Below, piece by piece: positions 1 to 8,291 of a DNA stretch of 64,000 nucleotides (its first letter is position 1; each line of letters begins with the position of its first letter). Origin of the DNA: Collimonas fungivorans (GTDB taxonomy: Bacteria > Pseudomonadota > Gammaproteobacteria > Burkholderiales > Burkholderiaceae_D); assembly GCF_001584145.1 (NCBI RefSeq), contig NZ_CP013232.1, positions 4,464,001 to 4,528,000 of the forward strand, given 5' to 3'. The position numbers and the translations under genes are program-made. Under the pieces are notes generated by a model that had not been told where the DNA came from, did not search any database, and saw only the letters and a list, made by a program, of their open reading frames with translations.

Positions 1-1394
1 TCGCCGATCACCACGCGATACCATTTGTTGATGCCTTCACCGCCGCCGTCGGCGATTTTCGTGAATTGCGCCACGCCGTCTTCCAGTTCGACGCCGGCCA
101 GCAGTTTCTGGCGCATGCCCTGCTCCAGCTCGCCCAAGGTACGCACCGCGTATTCGCGGTCGATGCCGTAGCGCGGATGCATCAGGCGGTTAGCCAGGTC
201 GCCGGAGGTAGTAAACAGCAGCAAGCCTTCCGTGTTGAAGTCCAGCCGTCCGACGGCCAGCCATTTGGCGGCCTTCATGTTCGGCAAGCGGTCGAACACC
301 GACGGCCGTCCGTCCGGGTCGTTGTGGCTGACGATTTCGCCAGCCGGCTTGTGGTACACCAGCACCCGCGGCGGACGCTTGCTGACTTTGCGCTGCAGCA
401 GCTTGCCGTTGATGCGGACTTGATCGGTTGGCAAGATGCGCTGACCGATATGGGCCGGTTCGCCATTGACCGAAACCCGGCCGGCGATGATCAGCTCTTC
501 CATGTCGCGGCGTGAACCGAGGCCGACATCCGCCAGGACCTTGTGCAATTTTGGTGCATCGTCCTCGGCGGTGAGATCGCGCCGCACGCTTTTCGGCGCC
601 TGGCGGCTGCCGGCGTCTTCCGCCGTGACCAGGGTGTCGAACGATTCGGAGGTAACAAACGAGAATACTTCGTCGGCGTCGCCGCCACGGCCTGGCTTGC
701 CGCGCGGCCCCTGCCCTGGCTTGCCGTTCTGCGCCTGCGGCTTCTTGCCTTTTTGCTGGCGCTCGCGCGAATTGCGTTCGCCGTTGCGGCCAGCGCCGTT
801 ATTACGGTCGCCGCGCTGCTGGCGCGGTTCGCCGGCCGCCGGATCGCCGGCTGGCTGCTGTTCCGCCACGGCGGCATTGCCCGCCTCGACAGCGGAACTG
901 GCCGCTGCCGCCGATTCTTGTGCACGCTGGGCGGCGCGATTGCTGCGCAGGGCGCGCGGACCGCGCACGCCACGCTTGGCAGGCCGTTCCCTGGCCGGTG
1001 CTTCCGATATTTCCTGATTCACAACAACCGGAGCAATGACCTGAGTAACAACAGCCGGCGCCGCATCCACCACAAACTCAACCGGAGCGCTCGGCTCAAC
1101 CACGACCTGGACCTTCTTGCGCGGCGCAGCCTTGGGCTTGGCCGGCGCAGCTGTTTCGGCGGCGACAACTGCTTCAGCCACACCGGCGCTGGCGTCGGCT
1201 GCGGCAACCGCTTTCTTGCGCGGCGCACGGGCCGGTTTGACAGGTTCTGCAGCAGCGGCGGCTGGAACGGTGGCGTCCGCCGCAATCGGCGCATCAGCCG
1301 CAACCTTGCGTGCTCTAGGCTTTTTAGCTGGCTTCGGGTCAGTTGTGGCAGTCAGGTCGACGACCGGTGCATCATTGGAACTAGGTGGGTTCAT
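1..1394 (-). CDS. rluB: 23S rRNA pseudouridine synthase RluB (3' end beyond window)
   Basis: The gene is open at the left window edge, so its C-terminus is missing; about 464 codons are present. It is an RsuA/RluB-family enzyme that isomerises a uridine of 23S rRNA to pseudouridine. Residues from about 279 form an S4 RNA-binding domain ([20 protein letters not shown]). The catalytic-Asp motif [15 protein letters not shown] follows. About 278 residues precede the S4 domain and are low-complexity, rich in Ala, Pro, Lys, Arg and Gln (repeated APRKK/PAKP blocks), probably a disordered basic RNA-binding tail. The ATG at 1394 overlaps the 3' end of scpB by 14 bases, so the two are translationally coupled. 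The family call is firm; RluB rather than a sister paralogue rests on the scpB linkage. Confidence 0.9.
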   Translation of the reverse strand, partial: MNPPSSNDAPVVDLTATTDPKPAKKPRARKVAADAPIAADATVPAAAAAEPVKPARAPRKKAVAAADASAGVAEAVVAAETAAPAKPKAAPRKKVQVVVEPSAPVEFVVDAAPAVVTQVIAPVVVNQEISEAPARERPAKRGVRGPRALRSNRAAQRAQESAAAASSAVEAGNAAVAEQQPAGDPAAGEPRQQRGDRNNGAGRNGERNSRERQQKGKKPQAQNGKPGQGPRGKPGRGGDADEVFSFVTSESFDTLVTAEDAGSRQAPKSVRRDLTAEDDAPKLHKVLADVGLGSRRDMEELIIAGRVSVNGEPAHIGQRILPTDQVRINGKLLQRKVSKRPPRVLVYHKPAGEIVSHNDPDGRPSVFDRLPNMKAAKWLAVGRLDFNTEGLLLFTTSGDLANRLMHPRYGIDREYAVRTLGELEQGMRQKLLAGVELEDGVAQFTKIADGGGEGINKWYRVVIG

Positions 1395-2304
1395 TATTCA
1401 GGTGTTGGTTATGCCGACCTGGCGTGGCTTCATCATCCGATTCGGACGCGTGGTCGTTGGTGTGGGTTTCATTCGATGCAACTGGCTCTATTTGCGGATG
1501 AGCAACTTCCTCATCCTCTGCCGTCGCATTTTCCGTCATGACTGCATCTACGACACTATCTTCTGTAGCTGGTTCTGCTGTCGGCAACTCATCGGCTGCA
1601 ATATGGTCTTGCTCATCCTGGCTCATTTGTTCTGTCATCTGCTCGGATTGAAGCTCGTCGGCTGCAGCGTCTTCTGCTTCCAGCGCCGCAGCGGCGTCAA
1701 GCACCGCACTGGCTTCAATACTCGCTTCCAGCGCCTGCAGTTCAAGCAGGTTGCCTTCCTGCATGTCATTCCTGGCAACTTGCTGTAGCGGCGGCAACTG
1801 GTCCAGCGAGGTCAGGCCGAGATCGTCCAGGAACTGCTTGGTGGTGGCAAACAATGCCGGGCGTCCAGGCACGTCGCGATGGCCGATAGCCTCGATCCAG
1901 CCACGCTCTTCAAGCATTTTTACAGTCTGCGAATTGACCGTGACGCCCCGGATTTCCTCGATGTCGCCACGAGTGACCGGCTGGCGGTAGGCAATGATCG
2001 CCAGGGTTTCCATGGTCGCCCGCGAATATTTCGGCGGTTTTTCCGGATTCAGCCGTTCCAGGTAAATCTTCATTTCGGGACGGCTCTGGAAGCGCCATCC
2101 GGTCGACAGGGCAACTACCTCGATGCCTTTGTCGACCCAGTCTTCACGCAATTCTTCCAGCATGGACTTGATCGTATCCGCATTGATTTCGCCGTCGTCT
2201 TCGCCGCCTGCCATGTACAACTTTTTCAAGTCGTTAAGCGACAGCGGCTCGTGAGCACAGAGCAATGCAGTTTCGAGGACTTTCTTGGCCTCAATAATAT
2301 TCAT
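1381..2304 (-). CDS. scpB: Segregation and condensation protein B ScpB
   Basis: ScpB is the winged-helix partner (kite subunit) of the SMC-ScpA condensin-like complex that compacts and segregates the chromosome. The first 190 or so residues match the family, including the block [22 protein letters not shown] and the second winged helix ending [17 protein letters not shown]. The last 110 residues are acidic and low-complexity (Glu/Asp/Ala-rich), a tail common in beta-proteobacterial ScpB. The gene is 307 codons with an ATG start and overlaps rluB. Its partner scpA lies 41 kb away at 43382 on the other strand, not beside it. Confidence 0.95.
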   Translation of the reverse strand: MNIIEAKKVLETALLCAHEPLSLNDLKKLYMAGGEDDGEINADTIKSMLEELREDWVDKGIEVVALSTGWRFQSRPEMKIYLERLNPEKPPKYSRATMETLAIIAYRQPVTRGDIEEIRGVTVNSQTVKMLEERGWIEAIGHRDVPGRPALFATTKQFLDDLGLTSLDQLPPLQQVARNDMQEGNLLELQALEASIEASAVLDAAAALEAEDAAADELQSEQMTEQMSQDEQDHIAADELPTAEPATEDSVVDAVMTENATAEDEEVAHPQIEPVASNETHTNDHASESDDEATPGRHNQHLNNEPT

Positions 2305-2716
2305 GTACGACGTAGTTTATTTAAATTTTATTAAAAATTCGCAGAGCTCATGTTCAACGGCAGGCCAAGCCTGGTCAAAGAGAAAGCTGTTGATACTGCT
2401 GTCCAGCGCCCGTTAGAGGAGGATTAATGAGGGCGGGGACAATAAGACTTGAATAAGACGGGTAACTGCGCCGCTCGTTCTTTCAATTTTGATCTGACCG
2501 GCGCCGACGCTGTAACTACGCTAGCGGAACCGATCCTGCTGCCAACCAAAAATGTTGAGAGACAGTTTAGCACAAAGCAGATGGGAAGGCGTACTGATCT
2601 TGCGGATGTGGTTATTTGACGATAGCCGGCAGACGGGGAATTGCCCGATCCGCTATCGTCGGCGCCGGCAAGCCGCCGGGGCCTTAATATCGCCGGCTGG
2701 CAAGAAAGTTGCTTAA
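2305..2716. other. Intergenic region between scpB and hiuH
   Basis: This 412-base stretch has no convincing gene. It must hold the promoter for leftward scpB-rluB; its scpB-proximal end is AT-rich (2315-2345). It also holds a strong Shine-Dalgarno (AGAGGAGG at 2415-2422) before a 10-codon reading frame at 2427-2456, which is too short to call, and the hairpin at 2618-2660. I saw no tRNA or known RNA motif. Confidence 0.5.
2618..2660. other. Hairpin downstream of hiuH
   Basis: GACGATAGC (2618-2626) is the exact reverse complement of GCTATCGTC (2652-2660), with partial inner pairing. It lies about 60 bases past the hiuH stop and could end that transcript. It lacks a clear U-run in either direction, so it is not called an intrinsic terminator. 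Confidence 0.4.
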
Positions 2717-3082
2717 TTAACTTCCACGATAGGTTGAGTAAGACCAGGGCGACACTACCAGGGGCACATGATAATTTTGATCGGCGTGGGCAATTCCAAA
2801 AGCGAGCGTGACGCGGTCGACAAAACGCGGGTTCGGCAGGTCGATCCCTTGCGCGGCGAAATAGTCGCCGGCCGAGAACACCAGTTCATATTGGCCGGCC
2901 TGCATTTCTTCGCCCTGCAGCAAAGGCGCGTCGACCCGGCCGTCCTGGTTGGTGACGGCGCTCTTGAGCAGGTTGCGGCCGGCAGGAGTGACTGCATATA
3001 GTGCAATTTTGACACCGGCGCCCGGCTTGCCCTGGGTGATATCCAAAACATGTGTACTTAACTTTCCAGAAGCGTTTCCCAT
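2717..3082 (-). CDS. hiuH: 5-hydroxyisourate hydrolase (transthyretin-like)
   Basis: HIUase hydrolyses 5-hydroxyisourate, the product of urate oxidation, to OHCU, the substrate of UraD. The protein is 121 residues, normal for the family. It shows the N-terminal signature LSTHVLDITQGKPGAGV, which carries the conserved His, a central Arg/His region, and the diagnostic C-terminal tetrapeptide YRGS. No signal peptide is seen, so it should be cytoplasmic. It is divergent from puuE across 146 bases that should carry both promoters. Urate is oxidised by puuD, and OHCU is handled by the uraD-allC fusion, both in this window. Confidence 0.95.
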   Translation of the reverse strand: MGNASGKLSTHVLDITQGKPGAGVKIALYAVTPAGRNLLKSAVTNQDGRVDAPLLQGEEMQAGQYELVFSAGDYFAAQGIDLPNPRFVDRVTLAFGIAHADQNYHVPLVVSPWSYSTYRGS

Positions 3083-3228
3083 GACAATTCCCTATATCGA
3101 TTAGTTGAAAACGAGTATCGATCAAATGATATACCGCAGGGTCCAGGTCAATATACTATCCGGCATATATTAATCATGGCTGCAGCCCACATAATCCAGA
3201 ACACCAGATCAATACTCCAGGCCAAGCA

Positions 3229-4188
3229 ATGACTATCAACACCGACCCCAACTATCCGCGCGACATGACCGGCTACGGCCGCACGCCGCCGCACCCGCAA
3301 TGGCCGAACCGGGCCCGGATCGCCCTGCAGTTCGTCCTCAACTACGAAGAAGGCAGCGAAAACTGCGTGCTGGACGGCGACGCCGGTTCCGAAACTTTCC
3401 TCTCCGAGATCATCGGCGCCCAGAGTTTCCCGGCGCGCCACATGAGCATGGAATCCCTGTACGAATACGGTTCGCGCGCCGGCGTCTGGCGTTTGCTGCG
3501 CATGTTTGAAGAGCGCCGCCTGCCGTTGACCGTGTTCGGTGTTGCGCGGGCGCTACAGCGCAACCCGGAAGCGACTGCCGCCTTCCAGGAACTCGGCCAC
3601 GAAATCGCCTGCCACGGCTTGCGCTGGATCAGCTACCAGAACATCGACGAAGCAACCGAACGCGCCCATATCGCCGAAGCCGTCGCCGTCATCAGGCAAC
3701 TGACCGGCAGCGCCCCGCTCGGCTGGTACACCGGCCGCGACTCGCCCAATACCCGCCGGCTGGTGCTGGAGCACGGCGGCTTCAGCTACGACGCCGACCA
3801 CTATGGCGACGACTTGCCGTTTTGGGAACAAGTCAAGGTCAACAACGGCAGCGGCGAAACCCTGGTCAAACCGCAACTGATCGTGCCCTACACGCTGGAC
3901 ACCAACGACATGCGCTTCGCCGCCATGCAGGGTTTCAATTCCGGCACGCAGTTCTTCGATTACCTGAAAGACGCTTTCGACGTGCTGTACCGCGAAGGCG
4001 ATCCGCACGGACTGAACCAGCCGAAAATGCTGTCAGTCGGCCTGCATTGCCGGCTGGTCGGCCGGCCCGGCCGCGCTGCCGCGCTGGCGCGCTTCCTCGA
4101 TTATGTGCAAAGCCACGGCCAGGTATGGATCACTCGCCGCATCGACATCGCCGACCATTGGCGCGCGACGCATCCGTTTCCGGCATAA
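3229..4188 (+). CDS. puuE: Allantoinase PuuE (polysaccharide-deacetylase family)
   Basis: PuuE is the metal-independent allantoinase of the NodB/polysaccharide deacetylase fold; it opens allantoin to allantoate. The 319-residue protein starts MTINTDPNYPRDMTGYG and carries the family blocks QFVLNYEEGSE, ARHMSMESLYEYGSRAG, GHEIACHGLRWISY and GWYTGRDSPNTRRL. It has no signal peptide, which separates it from true secreted polysaccharide deacetylases. The divergent partner hiuH and the downstream uraD-allC fusion place it between UraD and allantoate amidohydrolase. Start chosen at the first ATG, which gives the full family N-terminus. Confidence 0.93.
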   Translation: MTINTDPNYPRDMTGYGRTPPHPQWPNRARIALQFVLNYEEGSENCVLDGDAGSETFLSEIIGAQSFPARHMSMESLYEYGSRAGVWRLLRMFEERRLPLTVFGVARALQRNPEATAAFQELGHEIACHGLRWISYQNIDEATERAHIAEAVAVIRQLTGSAPLGWYTGRDSPNTRRLVLEHGGFSYDADHYGDDLPFWEQVKVNNGSGETLVKPQLIVPYTLDTNDMRFAAMQGFNSGTQFFDYLKDAFDVLYREGDPHGLNQPKMLSVGLHCRLVGRPGRAAALARFLDYVQSHGQVWITRRIDIADHWRATHPFPA

Positions 4189-4315
4189 CGTTTTTTAACC
4201 CGCCGTGGCGGTTCCACGGACCTTGCTTGAACACGGACGCGTGTTGTTTCAGATGAATAAAACCAGAGATTTATTTTCCACTTATTTGCGATCTTATAAA
4301 AACCAGGAGACAGGG

Positions 4316-5416
4316 ATGTACCCAGCTAAAAACAGATTACGAACACTGCAAGTTGCTGCCGCTCTCGGCGCAGCGGTCGCGCTGCCGGCGATGGCGCAAA
4401 CTTCGGTGCAGGTCACCGGCTTGGTCGACACCTATGTCGGCTCGATGAAATACAGCGGCGACTCAGGGCGCACCAACGTCGTCAACAGCGGCGGCCTGAC
4501 CACTTCCTGGATCGGCTTCAAAGGCACCGAAGATCTCGGCGGCGGACTCAAGGCCAAGTTCAACCTGACCTCGTTCTTCCGCGCCGACACCGGCCAGGCC
4601 GGCCGCTTCGACGGCAATGAAACGCTGTTCTCGCGCGACGCCAACGTCGGCCTGATCGGCGGTTTCGGCGCCATCTCGCTGGGCCGCGACCTGGCGCCGA
4701 ACTTCCTGCCGTCGATCCTGTTCAATCCGTTCGGCGATTCGTTCCAGCTGTCGCCGCTGATCCTGCACATGGACGTGCCTTGGTTCAATTCTTCCGGCTG
4801 GACCAACTCGGTCGCCGGCGATACCGGCTGGAGCAATGAAGTCATCTACACGACGCCAGACTTCGGCGGCCTGAAAGCCAACTTCCATTACCAGTTCGGT
4901 GAACAGGCAGGCAATACCGGCAAGAACAATATCGGCGCCAATGTCTTGTATTTCCACGGCCCGCTGGCGCTGACCGCCTACTACCAGCGCGTCAAGGTCA
5001 ACAATCCGCTGGAACTGTCGCCAGGCAATGTGCAGCCGGCCACCAATATCCCGCTGCCAAGCGGCATGGTCGCCGCACGCCAGTCGGCCTGGTTCCTTGG
5101 CGCCACTTACGACTTCACCGTGGCCAAGCTGTTTGCGACCTACGACCAGACCTCGCATGACATCGACCTGAAAGACAAGACGCTGCAGCTCGGCACCAGC
5201 ATCCCGCTGGGCCAGGGCGCGGTGCTGGCCTCCTGGGCCAACACCAAGCGTTCCGGCGCCGCGGTGGGCGAATCGCTCAAGCGCAATACCGCATCGCTGG
5301 GCTACGACTACAACATGTCGAAGCGCACCGACCTGTATGCGATCTACATGTACGACAAAATCACCGAGCAAACCGTCGGCAACAGCGTTGCCCTGGGTAT
5401 CCGCCATCGTTTCTGA
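4316..5416 (+). CDS. Gram-negative porin (trimeric, OmpC-like)
   Basis: A 366-residue outer-membrane general porin of the Burkholderiales Porin_4 type. It begins with a signal peptide (about residues 1-25, LQVAAALGAAVALPAMAQ) and then beta-strand-rich sequence starting SVQVTGLVDTYVG. It ends IRHRF, with the terminal Phe needed for Bam-dependent insertion. The ATG at 4316 is preferred over an upstream in-frame start because it follows AGGAGA with good spacing and begins the signal peptide. It follows puuE by 127 bases and is closed by a terminator at 5475, so it is probably its own unit. Its place in the purine region suggests uptake of a purine or ureide, which is inference only. Confidence 0.88.
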   Translation: MYPAKNRLRTLQVAAALGAAVALPAMAQTSVQVTGLVDTYVGSMKYSGDSGRTNVVNSGGLTTSWIGFKGTEDLGGGLKAKFNLTSFFRADTGQAGRFDGNETLFSRDANVGLIGGFGAISLGRDLAPNFLPSILFNPFGDSFQLSPLILHMDVPWFNSSGWTNSVAGDTGWSNEVIYTTPDFGGLKANFHYQFGEQAGNTGKNNIGANVLYFHGPLALTAYYQRVKVNNPLELSPGNVQPATNIPLPSGMVAARQSAWFLGATYDFTVAKLFATYDQTSHDIDLKDKTLQLGTSIPLGQGAVLASWANTKRSGAAVGESLKRNTASLGYDYNMSKRTDLYAIYMYDKITEQTVGNSVALGIRHRF

Positions 5417-5474
5417 TGCACGGACAATGCAATAAATAAGGTGATACAGTAGTTGCACCCACAGTAGTTGCCCC

Positions 5475-5516
5475 AATGTGCGCCGCTCGCCTTGCCGACC
5501 GGCGCACATTTTAACG
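5475..5516 (+). terminator. Rho-independent terminator after the porin gene
   Basis: AATGTGCGCCG (5475-5485) pairs perfectly with CGGCGCACATT (5500-5510) around a 14-base loop, followed by TTAACGTTT. The 11-bp stem lies just after the porin and 12 bases before the next start, which also argues that the next gene starts at 5528 and not at 5468. A short direct repeat (ACAGTAGTTGC, twice) precedes it. Confidence 0.75.
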
Positions 5517-5527
5517 TTTGGATTCCT

Positions 5528-6274
5528 ATGCCGGCAGACTCCACCATCAGCAGCGCCGAGTGGCAGGTACGCAAGGACCTGGCGGCCTGCTACCGCCTGT
5601 GCGCCCTGAAGCGCTGGGACGACCTGATCTACACCCACATCTCGGCCTCGGTGCCGGATGAACCCGGACATTTCCTGCTCAATCCGTTCGGCCATCGTTT
5701 CGATGAAATATGTGCATCGAACCTGGTCAAGATCGATGCCCGCGGACAGGTCGTCGGCGCTTCGCCGTACCAGGTCAACGTCAGCGGCTTCGCGATTCAC
5801 GGCGCGGTGCATGCGGCCAGGCCGGATGCCGTGTGCGTCATGCATCTGCACAATGTCAACGCGGTCGCGGTCAGCACCCTGGCCGACGGCTTGCTGCCGA
5901 TTTCCCAGCACGCGCTGCGCTTTTATGAACAGATCGCCTACCACGACTACGAGGGCCTGGCGCTGACGCCGACAGAACAGGAACGTTTGGTCGAGCGGCT
6001 GGGCCGGCTGCCGGCCATGCTGCTGCGCAATCACGGCAGCCTGATATGCGGCCGCACCGTGGCCGAAGCCTATGTCCTCATGGATACGCTGGACAAGGCT
6101 TGTGAAATCCAGCTCAAAGCCAATGCCGGCGGCGGCCGCTTGAACATGCCGTCGCAGGAAATCTGCCGCAAGACGCGCAACCAGTTGCTTGGCGACGGCA
6201 GCCCCGAAGGCCTGCTGGAATGGCCTGCCCTGCTGCGTCAGCTGGATGCCATCGACCCCAGCTATCAACACTGA
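5528..6274 (+). CDS. Class II aldolase/adducin family protein
   Basis: A 248-residue protein of the class II (zinc) aldolase/adducin fold, which includes L-fuculose-phosphate aldolase, ribulose-phosphate epimerases and decarboxylases. Zinc-ligand histidines are visible in VMHLHNVNAVAVS and in LLRNHGSLICGR; the N-terminal YTHISASVPD matches the substrate-binding strand. The start at 5528 avoids reading through the hairpin at 5475-5510; its Shine-Dalgarno is weak. A 4-oxalocrotonate-tautomerase homologue starts 24 bases after its stop, so the two are probably co-transcribed. The substrate is unknown. The location in a purine cluster that lacks an obvious ureidoglycolate lyase is suggestive but proves nothing. 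Confidence 0.8.
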   Translation: MPADSTISSAEWQVRKDLAACYRLCALKRWDDLIYTHISASVPDEPGHFLLNPFGHRFDEICASNLVKIDARGQVVGASPYQVNVSGFAIHGAVHAARPDAVCVMHLHNVNAVAVSTLADGLLPISQHALRFYEQIAYHDYEGLALTPTEQERLVERLGRLPAMLLRNHGSLICGRTVAEAYVLMDTLDKACEIQLKANAGGGRLNMPSQEICRKTRNQLLGDGSPEGLLEWPALLRQLDAIDPSYQH

Positions 6275-6298
6275 TCATTTTTTACAGAAAGGATTATC

Positions 6299-6481
6299 AT
6301 GCCGACTTTTAACGTACAACTGTTCGAGGGCCGCAGCGCCGAGCAAAAGCGCGCTTTTGTCAAAGCCATCACCGAAGTCACCTGCCAGACACTGGACTGC
6401 GGGCCGGAATCGGTGGACATCATCATCCAGGAAGTCAAACGCGAGAACTGGGCTACCGCCGGCAAGCTGTGGTCGGACTGA
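6299..6481 (+). CDS. 4-oxalocrotonate tautomerase family protein
   Basis: A 60-residue small tautomerase. After Met removal the N-terminus is Pro (MPTFNVQLFEGRS), the catalytic base of the family. A family-like SVDIIIQEVKRENWATAGKL follows, with the Arg and Trp typical of 4-OT active sites. These enzymes shift keto-enol double bonds as hexamers of short subunits. AGAAAGGA precedes the ATG. It is tightly linked to the upstream class II aldolase-like gene and ends before a bidirectional terminator. The substrate is not determined by sequence. Confidence 0.85.
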   Translation: MPTFNVQLFEGRSAEQKRAFVKAITEVTCQTLDCGPESVDIIIQEVKRENWATAGKLWSD

Positions 6482-6502
6482 GCTTGTAAAACATCGCTGC
6501 AT

Positions 6503-6528
6503 AAAAAAAGGAGCGAAGCTCCTTTTTT
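6503..6528. terminator. Bidirectional terminator between tautomerase and ammonia-lyase genes
   Basis: AAAAAAGGAGC, GAA and GCTCCTTTTTT form a short GC-rich stem flanked by A and T runs, so it can act as a terminator on both strands. It separates two convergent genes. Confidence 0.85.
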
Positions 6529-6558
6529 ATTTACCACCGCACCAATCAGGCAAATTCG

Positions 6559-8187
6559 TCAGACAAATTCACCGATCTTCTCGACCACCGCATTACGCAC
6601 CGAACCGCTCACCACAAACGATTGCGCTACCGCGATATCGTTGTGGAACCAGCGGTCGCCTTCCAGGCAGGCCGGGATCTGGCGGCGGATTTCCTGGTAA
6701 GCCGCTTGCGTGCCTTTGCCCAGCACGAAACCAGGCAGCAGATCTTCCGTCATGGTCAGGGCCTGCGCCGCCAGCAGCATCTCGACGCCGATGATGTATT
6801 GCGTGTTCGCCACCACGGTGGCCGCCTTGCGCGCGCACCAGGTCGAGTTCGAGACATGGTCTTCGCTGTTGCCCTTGGCCGGGATGCTGTCGACGCTGCC
6901 CGGCATGCACAGGGTGCGGTTTTCCATCACCAGCGAACTGAGCGAACATTGCACCACCGGATAACCGGTATTGACGCCGCGCACGCCGCTCATCAGGTTG
7001 CGCGGCAAACCCCACGACAAGGTCGGATCGATCAGGCGCGCGACCCGGCGTTCGCAGATGCTGCCGAGATCGGTGATCGCCATGGCCAGCAAGTCCATCG
7101 CCTGCGCCAGGTACTGGCCGTGGAAATTGCCGCCGGAGATGATTTCGAAGCCACCGCCTTCTTTATCGAAAATCAGCGGGTTGTCGGTGGCGGAGTTGAT
7201 TTCCTTGTCGACAATGTTATCGATATAGTCAAGGGCATCGAATACCGGACCGTAGACTTGCGGCGAGCAGCGCAGCGAATAGACGTCCTGGATACGGGCG
7301 GTGTAAGGGATATCGGTGCGGCGCAGCTCTTCCGGGAACTGCACGGCGCGCGCTTCATGCGTGGTGCGGGTGGAACCGGACAAGAGCTTGCGGATGATGG
7401 CGGCAGTCTTGATCTGGCCGGCGTGCGGACGCGCTTGCTGGATGCGGTGGTCGAACGCCGCCATTTCGGCGCGCATCGCTTCCAGCGTCAGGCCCAGTGA
7501 CAGGCAGGCGTCGCTCAGCAGGTTGCGGGCGTCGTGGGCCACCAGTACCGCCACCGCCAGCGAGGCGGTGCAGCCGTTGATCAGGGCCGAGGCATCCTTG
7601 GCTTTGAGGTCGAACTTGACCGGACCGACGCCGGACTTGGTGATCGCCTCTGGCGCGCGCATGCGCTGGCCCTGGTACATCACTTCGGCTTCGTCGAAAC
7701 CGGCAATCGCCGCCGCCAGATAGGACAGTGGCGCCAAATCCCCGGAGGCGCCGACCGAGCCCTTCTGCGGCATGATCGGATGGATGCCGGCGTTCAGGAA
7801 AGCCAGCAAACGATCCACCACTTCCACCCGCGGCGCCGAATAGTTGCTGGCGAAGGCATTGGCGCGCAACAGCATGGTGGCGCGGCTGACTTCTTCCGAG
7901 AACGGTTCGCCGATGCCGGCGCAGTGGGCCTTGATCAATTGCGTCTGGAACAGCTCGATGTGTTCGACCTTGATGCGGGTGTCTTTCAGCAGGCCGACGC
8001 CGGTGTTGAAGCTGTACATCATCGGCGCTTCGTCGTGCATCCAGGTCGCTTCGATGTAGTCGCGGCTTTCTTTCAGGGCGGCGCGGGAAGAGTCGGCCAG
8101 CGTGACCGGCAGGTGCGGTGCGCGGGCGACGTCGACCACTTGCTGCGCGGTCAGGTTGAAGCCGTCGATGGTGATGGTTTGGGACAT
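6559..8187 (-). CDS. hutH: Aromatic amino acid / histidine ammonia-lyase (HutH family)
   Basis: The enzyme eliminates ammonia from an amino acid, giving an enoic acid (urocanate if the substrate is His). The 542-residue chain carries the MIO cofactor triad Ala-Ser-Gly at about 147-149 (SVGASGDLAPLSYL), a catalytic Tyr in MMYSFNTGVG near 58, ISGGNFHGQ, and GSVDSIPAKGNSEDHVS. The pair that sets substrate choice in this family reads Ala-His (LIKAHCAGIG, about 87-88), where bona fide HutH usually has Ser-His. No hutU, hutI or hutG lies nearby. It follows puuD on the same strand after 104 bases. Family assignment is firm; histidine as substrate is uncertain. Confidence 0.82.
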   Translation of the reverse strand: MSQTITIDGFNLTAQQVVDVARAPHLPVTLADSSRAALKESRDYIEATWMHDEAPMMYSFNTGVGLLKDTRIKVEHIELFQTQLIKAHCAGIGEPFSEEVSRATMLLRANAFASNYSAPRVEVVDRLLAFLNAGIHPIMPQKGSVGASGDLAPLSYLAAAIAGFDEAEVMYQGQRMRAPEAITKSGVGPVKFDLKAKDASALINGCTASLAVAVLVAHDARNLLSDACLSLGLTLEAMRAEMAAFDHRIQQARPHAGQIKTAAIIRKLLSGSTRTTHEARAVQFPEELRRTDIPYTARIQDVYSLRCSPQVYGPVFDALDYIDNIVDKEINSATDNPLIFDKEGGGFEIISGGNFHGQYLAQAMDLLAMAITDLGSICERRVARLIDPTLSWGLPRNLMSGVRGVNTGYPVVQCSLSSLVMENRTLCMPGSVDSIPAKGNSEDHVSNSTWCARKAATVVANTQYIIGVEMLLAAQALTMTEDLLPGFVLGKGTQAAYQEIRRQIPACLEGDRWFHNDIAVAQSFVVSGSVRNAVVEKIGEFV

Positions 8188-8223
8188 GAAAACTCCAGAT
8201 TTAAATAAGGGAGAGCGAGCGCA

Positions 8224-8257
8224 GAAGCCGCTTGAGCATCACTGCTCAACCAGCTTC
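8224..8257. other. Hairpin between puuD and the ammonia-lyase gene
   Basis: TTGAGCA (8232-8238) and TGCTCAA (8243-8249) form a perfect stem with a four-base loop; an outer GAAGC/GCTTC pair extends it. There is no U-run, so it may be an attenuating or processing hairpin rather than a full terminator. Confidence 0.45.
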
Positions 8258-8291
8258 CGGCTTCCAGGAAAAGAATGAGATACCCGCCGGC

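Noticed and set aside
4463..6271. 602-codon antisense frame across the porin and aldolase-like gene
   Set aside because: It would cross the porin terminator and two genes on the other strand; shadow frame.
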